DNA from: Microbacteriaceae bacterium PS02333
Lineage (GTDB): Bacteria > Actinomycetota > Actinomycetes > Actinomycetales > Microbacteriaceae
Length of the DNA stretch: 36,371 bases
Assembly (NCBI GenBank): GCA_029959665.1
Contig: JASCOI010000019.1
Span: 1-36,371 of the forward strand
Direction of reading: 5' to 3'
Position numbers and translations under genes: made by a program. The notes under the pieces were generated by a model. That model saw only the letters and a program-made list of their open reading frames with translations. It did no database searches and was not told the origin of the DNA. Of the stretch, positions 10,056 to 18,400 are shown piece after piece (the first letter of the stretch is position 1; each line of letters opens with the position of its first letter).

Positions 10056-10073
10056 CGGGGCGCGAACGCCCCG
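10056..10073 (-). promoter_or_regulatory. UUCG-loop hairpin in the S10 upstream region
   Basis: On the minus-strand RNA a perfect 7-bp G/C stem (CGGGGCG / CGCCCCG) is closed by a UUCG tetraloop, an exceptionally stable combination. It lies ~306 nt upstream of the rpsJ start. No U-run follows on the minus strand; on the plus strand AATTT follows. It could be a leader structure or a weak terminator. Confidence 0.55.
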
Positions 10074-10121
10074 GGAATTTCGGAACCGGACAAGTCTCCC
10101 ATAGCCCGGGGTTCCGTGCAA

Positions 10122-10153
10122 CCCGGGCGTGTCGCGTTTCCCCGGGCGTGTCG
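10122..10153. repeat. 13-bp direct repeat upstream of the S10 operon
   Basis: CCCGGGCGTGTCG occurs at 10122-10134 and again at 10141-10153, 19 bp start to start, which is nearly two helical turns. Such phased repeats can be regulator binding sites, but the DNA is GC-rich and no function is shown. Confidence 0.6.
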
Positions 10154-10254
10154 AGACCAGCGTACTTCCCCGCTCTGCCGCGGATCCGCCGGCCTGGAGG
10201 CCCGGCTCGCGTCCGCCCCGCAGCGCACGTCCCGAGCCGCCTCGGACGACCCCG

Positions 10255-10318
10255 CCGAACCGCGAAACGGACACAGCACCACGCAGTCGCGCGGTGCTGT
10301 GTCCGTTCTGGGGTTCCG
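10255..10318. repeat. 64-bp palindromic element, copy 1 (probable terminator)
   Basis: Nested inverted repeat: a 7-base outer arm, 4-base interior loop, 18-base inner arm (AACGGACACAGCACCACG, 10266-10283), 6-base loop, 18-base complementary arm (10290-10307, one mismatch), 4 bases, 7-base outer arm. It ends 8 bp from the stop codon of the DarT-like gene, so on the minus strand it is placed like an intrinsic terminator, though only TTT follows the stem. A second copy with identical geometry lies at 28094-28157; hand alignment gives 52 of 64 identical bases. Confidence 0.85.
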
Positions 10319-10326
10319 TGTTCGGG

Positions 10327-11154
10327 TCAGTCCTCGTCGGGGACCACCGGCGGCACGAACCACGGCGGGAAGACCGCGACGCGCGGGACGTGCCCGCCGT
10401 GCTCGGAGAGGATGTCCTTCACGGCGTGGCGTGCACGGTCGTTCGGCACGCCGATGACCGCGACCGAGGAGAACGGCACGCTCGGCCCGGCGAGGACCTC
10501 CACGCCGTGCATCTCCGGGTCGGTGAGGTCCGTGCGGCGCAGCAGGTTCGCCGCGGCCTCCGGACCGACCGCGAACCGGACGTCCTCGGCGTCGGCGTCG
10601 GTGTCCGCCAGGATCACCGAGGCGCCGAAGGCCGCGGTGGGGACGACGAGCACGACGTAGTCGACGCCACGGGCGTGCCGGGCGGCGTCGGACCAGCGCT
10701 CGGTGTCGTGCGCCCCGCGTCGGACCTCGTCCCAGCGCGCGCCGTCGGGCGAGAGCGAGAACGGCACGTGGCTGGCGACGCTCGACCCGTCGGGCGCGGT
10801 CGCCGCCGCTCGGGCCTCGCGGGCAGCAGGGGCGCTGATGTCGTAGGACGGCGTGACGGCGTCGGACGCGAGGATCGCCCCGTCCGCGACGATCCCGTCG
10901 AAGTTGTCGATGTGGGTCACGTGGTGTGCGCGCAGGGCGCCGAAGACCCGGGCGGCCGGCATGACCGGCTCAGCGGTGCGCAGCGCGGTCGCCTTCGCGC
11001 GGGCGGGCGAACCGCCGGGGGTCGACCGCAGCGAGGTGCTGACGCGGGTGCGCCGCGGCGCAGGGGCCTTGGGGACGTCGGGCACCTCGCGCTGTCGAGG
11101 CGCGCAGATGTCGCAGAGTTCGGTGGGGAATCCGTGGATGCACTCGTCGGTCAC
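10327..11154 (-). CDS. DarT-like (DUF4433) protein with Cys/His N-terminal motif
   Basis: A 275-aa protein starting at GTG with an AAGGA site upstream. The N-terminus has a short putative metal-binding motif, CIHGFPTELCDIC (C5, H7, C14, C17), then a Pro/Arg/Ser-rich linker to about residue 65. Residues ~70-240 resemble DarT/DUF4433 DNA thymidine ADP-ribosyltransferases: an opening HVTHIDNFDGIVADGAIL, a SHVPFSLSPDG stretch (compare the VPFYF segment), and HGVEVLAGPSVPFSSVAVIGV, where E219 is placed like the catalytic glutamate. No DarG macrodomain antitoxin is adjacent; both flanking genes are accounted for. It may therefore be a DarT relative without toxin activity, or one whose partner lies elsewhere. 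The family call is from motif recall, not a search. Confidence 0.7.
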   Translation of the reverse strand: MTDECIHGFPTELCDICAPRQREVPDVPKAPAPRRTRVSTSLRSTPGGSPARAKATALRTAEPVMPAARVFGALRAHHVTHIDNFDGIVADGAILASDAVTPSYDISAPAAREARAAATAPDGSSVASHVPFSLSPDGARWDEVRRGAHDTERWSDAARHARGVDYVVLVVPTAAFGASVILADTDADAEDVRFAVGPEAAANLLRRTDLTDPEMHGVEVLAGPSVPFSSVAVIGVPNDRARHAVKDILSEHGGHVPRVAVFPPWFVPPVVPDED

Positions 11155-11246
11155 GACTGATGTGGGTCCTTCCGTGCCGCGTGGGGGTGGGACGGCACGA
11201 GGGTCAACGGTACGTCATCGCGGACGTGTCTCGGCACCGATGGAGG

Positions 11247-12236
11247 TCATTGGCGGTAGAGCAGTGCCCTGACCTCGGACTCCGCGGCGTGCTCGCGCTT
11301 CGGATCGATGGTCTCGCCGTGCTCGTACGCGTCGAGCAGACGGGGGTCGACGTAGCTCTGCCTGGCGACCGTCGGGGTGTTGCCGAGGACCTCGCTCGCC
11401 GCCTTGACCGCGTGTGACACCGCACGCTTCCGCTTCGTCTCGCTGGACTGCGGTCCGGTCTCCGCCAGGTCGATCGCCGCCGCGACCGTGCCGTGCAGCG
11501 TCCGGAAGTCCTTCGCGGTGAACTCGTCGCCTGCACGCTCCTTGACGTAGGCGTTGATGTCCTCGGCCGACAGCGGCTCCCAGTCGGCGCCCCTGGTCGG
11601 ACGGAAGGACAGCAGCCGCGCCGTGGGTCCGCGGCGCTTCATCCCGGCGATCACGCTCGACAGGTCGGCGTCGTGGATGGACGACGACCACTCCTGCCCG
11701 CTCTTGCCGGGGAAGGAGAGCTCGATGTCGTCACCGGACACGTGCGCGTGCGCACAGAGCAAGGTGGAGAGGCCCCGGCTGCCGTGCTCGGACGCGTACC
11801 GTTCCGACCCGACCCGCAGCGATCCCTGGTCGAGCATCCGGAACGCTGCAGCGAGCGCACGACGCCGATCCGGCTCGGGACGTCGCAGGTCGAGGGTGAC
11901 GCCGCGGCGTGCGCTCGGGAGCGACTCCGCGAGGGCGAGTGCCCGGTCGTACTTGATGCGGTCCATCCGCTCTCGCCAGGACGGGTGGTACATGTACTGC
12001 CGCCGTCCGACCGCGTCGATGCCGGTGGCGAGGACGTGGCCGTTGTCGTACGGCGAGATCCAGACGTCCTCCCACGCCGGCGGCACGACGAGGTCCTCGA
12101 GGCGCTTCCGGACGTCCGGGTCCGTGACGGTCTGCCCGTCGGGGTCACGGTACGAGAATCCCTTGCCCGAGCGGACGCGGTGGTAGCCACGACCGTTGGT
12201 CGCGGATCTGCGGAGGCGTGTCACCCCTCCGAGCAA
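11247..12236 (-). CDS. DNA topoisomerase IB
   Basis: Poxvirus-type bacterial topoisomerase IB of 329 aa, which relaxes supercoils through a 3'-phosphotyrosine intermediate. The N-terminal beta domain (residues ~15-95) contains VPPAWEDVWISPYDNGHVLATGIDAVGRRQYMYHP. The catalytic domain has all expected residues: R141 in LRVGSERY, K178 in FPGKSG, R245 in AKDFRTLHGT, and the nucleophile Y295 in ARQSYVDPRLL. It stands alone between a 20-bp terminator hairpin and the DarT-like gene (92 nt downstream). Bacterial IB enzymes are accessory to the type IA and gyrase enzymes and scattered among actinobacteria. Confidence 0.93.
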   Translation of the reverse strand: MLGGVTRLRRSATNGRGYHRVRSGKGFSYRDPDGQTVTDPDVRKRLEDLVVPPAWEDVWISPYDNGHVLATGIDAVGRRQYMYHPSWRERMDRIKYDRALALAESLPSARRGVTLDLRRPEPDRRRALAAAFRMLDQGSLRVGSERYASEHGSRGLSTLLCAHAHVSGDDIELSFPGKSGQEWSSSIHDADLSSVIAGMKRRGPTARLLSFRPTRGADWEPLSAEDINAYVKERAGDEFTAKDFRTLHGTVAAAIDLAETGPQSSETKRKRAVSHAVKAASEVLGNTPTVARQSYVDPRLLDAYEHGETIDPKREHAAESEVRALLYRQ

Positions 12237-12329
12237 ACACGTCCCGCCTCAGCGGGGCAGCAGGAAGCGACGGATCGCGCACCGCGACCCGGTGGAACCG
12301 ACCGGCCGACGGGGTGGTGCCGACCGACG

Positions 12330-12375
12330 ACGGACGGGAGGACCGGTGCGGGCGTGCACCGGTCCTCCCGTCCGT
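12330..12375 (-). terminator. 20-bp perfect hairpin terminator after the DUF11 gene
   Basis: Arms 12330-12349 and 12356-12375 are perfectly complementary over 20 bp with a 6-base loop. It begins 43 nt past the stop of the large surface-protein gene and lies before the topoisomerase start. No U-run is present, as is common in high-GC actinobacteria. Confidence 0.85.
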
Positions 12376-12380
12376 CAGGC

Positions 12381-12425
12381 GGTCACCGCAGGCCGCTCGG
12401 TCACCGCCCGCCGTTCGGTCACCGT
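12381..12425. repeat. Triple GGTCACCG motif at the 3' end of the DUF11 gene
   Basis: GGTCACCG occurs at 12381, 12399 and 12418 (18 and 19 bp apart), the last overlapping the stop codon of the DUF11 gene. The flanks are also similar. It may be a short tandem duplication just outside the coding region; no function is evident. Confidence 0.5.
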
Positions 12426-15400
12426 GCGTCGCGTCGGCGGCGGACCAGGAGCAGCAGCAGGCCGACCGAGAGCGCGAGCAACGCGAGCGCTCCCCCGAGA
12501 CCCAGTCCCGCCGCACCGGTGAACGCCAGCGCACGGGGCTGCGGGTCGGCGCGGACCGGAGCCGGGTCGCTCGCGCGGAGCGGATCCGTCGCGACCGCGC
12601 CGGCCACCTGCGTCGTCGCGGACCGGACGGTCGCGACGTTGGTGATGCGGTCGGGGGCGTCCGCGGCGACCCGGACGGTCAGCTGGATCGCGATCCGGCC
12701 ACCGCTGGCGAGCGGCTCGTCGAGCGTGCAGGACACCGTCGAGCCGGTCGTGCAGGTCGCGGCACGGTCGTCGACGCTCACGAACGACAGTCCCGTCGGC
12801 AACACGTCGGTGACCACGACGGGACCAGGGTCCTCGGTGGGTCCGGCGTTGCTGACCGTGATCGTGTACCCGACCGTGCTCCCGCGCACCAGCTCGCCGG
12901 TGTGCGACTTCGTCACGGACAGGCTCGAGAGCGGCTGGACCGCGAGCTCGTCGTCGGCGTCGTTGTCCGCCAGCGTCGTCTCGGTGGTGGTCGTCGCCAC
13001 CGTGGCCGTCGGCGTCACACCGGGGTAGGCCGCAGCGGTCGGCGTCTGGTGCACCGTGATCGCCGGCGCCAGCGTGCCGGCCGGCAGCGTGCCGCTCAGC
13101 GCGAACGACACCGTCGTGCTGCCGTCGGCGTTCGTGACGACCCCGGTGACCGTCCAGGCCGGGTCCGCCTCGGTCGAGACGTACGTCAGGCCCTTCGGCA
13201 ACGTGTAGGTCCCGGTGACGGCCGCCGCGTCGGAGAGACCGGCGTTCCGGACCTGCACCGTCTCGGGCAGGTCCTTCCCGATCACGGCCCTCCCGGTGTG
13301 CCCGATGCTGATCTGCACGTTCGCGACGGCGGCGACGGGCAGCGGGGCCGTTGCCGTCCCGCCGTTGGTGCCGACCGGCTCCGGGGTGCCCTGCGCCGTG
13401 ATCGCCGCGCGGTTCTCGATCGCACCGGCGGTGTAGCCCGACGCGATCGCCGTGGTCAGCCAGAGTCCCGGCGCATCCGTGCCCGCGACGACGGTCGATC
13501 CCAGCGTGCACGACACGACGCTGGCGTCCGTGGTGCCGTCGCAGGCCCACACCGCGCCGTCGGACTGCGCGGCGACGAACCGCATGCCGTCCGGCAGCTG
13601 GTCGGTGACGACGGTGTCCGGCTGCTCGTCGGACGGTCCCGCGTTGCGCACCTGCAGGTACCAGACCTGCTGGCCGCCGGCGGTGGTCGTCGTGGAACGG
13701 TCCGTCGACCCGGCCCGGTCGACCGGGGTCTTCGACAGCGTCAGCGCGGCGTGCGTGGTCACGTCGACGTCGGCACCCGCGGTGTCGTCCGAGGGATCCG
13801 GGTCGTCCGTCGCCGAGGAGACCGTCGCCGTGTTCCGGAGCGTGCCGGCCGGCGTCCCCGAGGCGATCGCCGCCCTCACGTGGAACGTGGCGGACGCACC
13901 GGACGCGAGCGTGCCGGTGGACCAGGTGGTCGGGTCGACGCCCTGTTCCCACGCGGCGTCGTCCGTGGTGACCGCGGTCACGGTCATCCCGGCCGGGGCG
14001 GTGTCGGTCCACGTGACGCGCTGGGCGTCCGAGGGGCCGGCGTTCGTCACGGTCACGTCGTAGGTCACGTCCGTCCCGGCGTCGGCCGAGGCCGCGCTGG
14101 TCCTGGTCTTCGTGATCGACAGGTCCGCGGAGGTGGTGACGCCGACGGTCGCGTCGTCGTGCGCCGTCTCCCCCTTCGCGGTGACCGGCGCGGCGGTCGC
14201 GGTGTTCACGATGGACGAGCCACGGAACGCGGCCGGGACGTGCACCACGACGCCGATGGTGTCCGGATCGGTGGCACCAGCGGCGATGCCGTCGGTGCTC
14301 ACGAGGGTCAGGACGCCGTCGACGTTCGACTCCACGGTCCAGTGCGCGGCGGTCCCGTCGGTCAGCCCGACGTACTCGACGCCGACCGGCAGCGTGTCCT
14401 GCACGCGGACGCTCGGGGTCGTCGCGTCGCCCGCCGGCAGGTCGGACGGCCCGTCCGGGTTCGCGACCTGGATCGTGTAGGTGACGTCCTTCCCCGCGTC
14501 GACCGACTGGACGTCCGCGGTCTTCGTGACCCGCAGTCCGACCGTCTGCGTCGCGGCACTCGAGGTGCTCGCCGTCTGCGTCGCCGCGTTGTCCGAGCGC
14601 ACCACGGCCGTGTTCGCGAGGGTGCCGGAGAGGTCGGCGGGCGTCGTCACCGTGATGGTGAACGACGACGTCGTCCCGGCACGCAGGGTGCCGTCGAGCA
14701 CGCAGGAGACCGTGTCGTCCGACGTGCACGTCCAGTCGCCGTCGGTCTGTGACCCGCCCTGGAGGCTCGTCCCCGACTCGAGCGCGTCGGTCACGACGAC
14801 CTTCCGCGCGTCGGCCGTGCCGGTGTTCCGGACCGTGATGGTCCAGTCCGCCGGCTCGCCCGCCACGAGGCGGTCGCTCGAGAACGCCTTCGCGATCGTC
14901 AGCGAGGTGGTGTCGTCGACCGGGGTGTTCGTGGTGCTGACGTCGTTCGACGCCTTCGGGTCGGTCGTCGACGGGTCGACGGCGACGCGAGCGGTGTTCG
15001 CGATCGTCTGCGACGCCGTCGTGTCCGGCTGCACCGTCGCCGTGACGGTGATCGGCGGTGCGGTCGTCCCGTTCGCCAGGCCGTCACGGGTGCAGGTCAG
15101 GGTGTTGCCGTCGGTGTCGCACGTCCACCCGCTGTCGTCCGCGACGGTCGCCTGCTCGAGCCGTACGGTGCTCGGCAGCGTGTCGGTCACGGTGACGGTG
15201 CCGCGGGCGTCGGAGTCGCTCTGCTCGGCAGGGTCACGGACGTTCTGCACCGAGAGGGTCCACGAAGCGGTCCCACCGGCGGTGAAGCGATCGGCTGCGG
15301 CCGTCTTCGTGATGGCGAGGTCCGCGATCGCGACCGGGGTGGTGCTCGCCGAGTCCGAGTCGTTCGCGTCGTTCGGGTCGAACGTCTGGCCGGTGCCCTG

Positions 15401-18400
15401 GTGGATCGTCGCGCTGTTGCGGATCGCGGTGAGCGGTGCGTCGGCGGGCAGCGTCAGTGCGACGTCGAGCTCCGGGAACGCCGAGCCCGACGCGACCACG
15501 GCACCGTTGACGCAGGTCTGCTCGTCCGTGCCCGTCGTCGTGCACGTCCAGCCCGACCCGGTGAACCGCAGCGTGGCGCCGTCCGGGAGCCCGGCGACGG
15601 TGTCCACCACGGTCGTGCCGTGTGCGGCGTCCCCGCGGGTGTTCGTGACCACGATCGTCCAGGCCTTCGCCGTGGTCGCGCCGGCCACCACGTCCGCGGT
15701 CGTCGCCTTCTTGGCGATCGACAGGTCGGCCGCGGCGATCGCGGCGGTCGCGGTCGCGTCGGTCCCCGCGGTGCCGTCCTGCTGCTTCGGGTAGGTGGTG
15801 AACGAGCCGGCGCCGCCGTCGTACCCGGTGCCGCCGGAGGCGTCCGTGATCGTCGCGGTGACGTGGTTCGTGTGCTTCGTCGCCGTGCCGGCCGCCGTGG
15901 CAGCGGCCGTCGTCGGGGTCGCGCGGTAGTGGAGCGTCAGGGTCTCGTTGGTCCCGAGCGTCCCGAGGTCGGCCCAGGTGAGCGTGGTCCCGGCCGCCGA
16001 CGGGTCGGGAGCGGCCGCGCTGGCGCCACCGTTCCTGGTGGTCGTCGAGCTGCCGCCGTCGTAGGTCCACCCGTCGGGCAGGACGTCCCGCGCGGCGACG
16101 GAGGTCGCGGCGCTGCCGGTGTTCGTGAACGTCACCGTGAAGTCGGACGGGACGCCGACGTAGGACAGCCCGCCGGCGGTGTCGTTGGACTTCGCCACGG
16201 CGACGGACGGGAACGACGGGGTCACCGACGCGCTCGCGGTGGTGGGGCCGTACGAGCCGCCGTCACCGTCCGGGAGCGACGTGTACGTGCCCGTCGAGGC
16301 GGTGTTCACGAGGGCGTCGCCGGTCAGCTTCGCGTCCTCGGCGAGCACGGCGTGGTACGTGTACGTGGTCGTGGAACCGGTGCCGGAGATCGTGCTGGGC
16401 CAGGTGATGACACCGCCGCCGCACTTCGCGTCGGTGCCCAGGGTGCCGCCACCGGAGATCCGCGCGGGGTCGACCACGATGCCGTCCGGCACGCAGTCGG
16501 TGACGCTCGTGCCGTACGCGGGCGAGCCGGAGCTCGAGACCGTCACCGCGTAGGTGATGTCCTGGCCCGGTTCCGCCTTCGCGGTCGTCGTGGTCTGCCC
16601 GGCGACCGTCGCCGACTTCGTGATCGCGAGCGACGGGGTCACCGCGGTGGCGTTCGCCTGGTTCGACGTCGTCGATGCGTCGGTCGGCTCGGCCCCCTTC
16701 GCCGTCCGGTCGTAGGCGAGTTTCGCGGTGTTCGAGTACGCGGTGCCCGACGCCTGACCTGCACCGACCCGCACCGGGACGTCGACCGTGATCGTCAGCG
16801 GCGCGCCGAGCCCCGTCGCGATGTCGGAGATCCGCACCGTGACGGTCCCGGAGGCGACCGAGGGGGTGACGGTGACCGAGGAGTCGCTCGCGGTCGCGGT
16901 CGGGGTCCCGACCGCGGACATGCCCTTCGGCAGGGTGTCCGTGATCCGGCCGTCGTACATCGCGACGTTCGCCGGGACGGTCGCGGTGATGCGGTAGGTC
17001 GCGGTGTCGCCGGCGCGGATCGGGAGCGCGTTCTTGTTCGCGGGGTTCGTCGTCGCGGTGCCCGTGCCGGCACCGGTCGTGGCGTTCCACGTCGGCGCCG
17101 TGAGCGTCTTCGCGATGGACGGCCCGGTCACGGTCACCGAGTTCGTCGCCGTCGCGACCTGCACGAAGGACGTGTTCGCCGTGGCGTAGTCGGTGTCGAG
17201 GCTGGACGCGAGGACCCTGGCGGTGTTCACGTACTGCCGTCCGGCGGGGGCGGCCGTCCCCACCGTCGCGGTGACGGTGATCGTCGCGGAGGCGCCGGCG
17301 GCCAGGGTGCCCACCGACCACGTGTGCAGCGTGGTGCCGGTCGGGCAGCTGCCCAGTGCGGTCTGCTGCGCGCTCGTCGGCGTGCTCTCGGCACGCGAGC
17401 TGCTCGTGAGGGTGAGTTCGTCGGGGAAGCAGTCCGCGATCACGGTCGACCGTGCGTCCGCGGTGGACGCGGTGTTCTTCGCCGTCAGCGTCCACGTCAC
17501 CGTGTCCCGACCGGCGACGGTCCGGCCGCCCAGGTTGTTGGTCTTCGTGATGCCGACCTGCGGGGGCTGGACCGCGATCGTCTTCGCCGCGGAGCTCGTC
17601 GACGGGGTCCCGTCGGCCGGCTTCGACGAGAACGTCGCCGTGTTCGTGACGGCGCCGGGTGCGGTGCCGGACGCGTCGTACTTCCCGACACCCTTCGTCA
17701 CCACGAGGCCGGATGCGGTGACGGAGAAGACCGCGGTCGAGTCCCCGGCGTTGTCGAAGGTCGTGGGGAAGACCACGGCGCCGGCGCCGAGCGTGTTCCC
17801 CGTCCCGGTCAGCGTGAAGGTCTGCCCGGCGTAGGTCCCGTCGACGTCGGTCGACCGGGCCGAAGCCGGCACGGTGATCGTGCTGCCGTCCGGGAAGGTC
17901 AGGGTCCAGCTGCTCGCGGACGTCGTCGAGACACCGGTCGGCAGCGGGTCGCTGAGCGTGGCGTTGCCGACGCTCGTGTGTGCCGGGACGGTGGCGGAGT
18001 AGGTGTACGTCACGCCCTGGCCGGGCGCCGCGGTGTCACCGGAGAGGTTCGTCGTGGAGCCGGCGACCGAGCCGCCGCGCTTCTCGACCGCCACGGCCGG
18101 GATCGACACGGATCGTGCAGCGTCGGCGTTCGGCGCCGTCCCCTGCCCCGGCGCCGGCGTCGCGGTGAAGGTGCTCCCAGCAGCCTTCGCCGGGATCCAG
18201 GTGGTCGTCGTGTCCGCGTTCGTCGTGGTCGTGAAGCTGGTGACCGACGCGGTGTTGGCGTACGCCGTGCCGACGTACCCGGGGGTCGGCACGGTCAGGT
18301 CGTACGCCAGCGCCTTCGTGGCAGCGGCGTCGATCGAGGGGATCGTCCAGCGGAGGTAGCGCGAGGACGCGTACTGCGACGCGGCGCCGGTCGGCGCAGG

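Larger units (their letters stand above)
9751..10254 (-). promoter_or_regulatory. S10 operon upstream/leader region
   Basis: About 500 nt with no credible gene lie upstream of rpsJ, so the operon promoter should be here. Visible elements are a consensus -35-like TTGACA on the minus strand at 9882-9877 with no good -10 at 16-18 nt, a UUCG-loop hairpin at 10056-10073, a palindromic GCCCGGG...CCCGGGC pair near 10104-10128, and a 13-bp direct repeat at 10122-10153. I cannot place the transcription start with confidence. Short ORFs through it on both strands look like GC-rich noise. Confidence 0.6.

Noticed and set aside
10327-12236. A DarT-topoisomerase two-gene defence system
   Set aside because: The genes are 92 nt apart with separate ribosome-binding sites and no antitoxin or other defence gene. 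Adjacency alone is not enough; kept only as speculation in the DarT finding.
12218-14752. An 844-codon plus-strand open frame and a 784-codon alternative minus frame over the 3' part of the surface-protein gene
   Set aside because: Low-complexity Arg/Gly/Asp/His-rich products with no signal peptide, motif or ribosome-binding site; they are shadows of the real frame.
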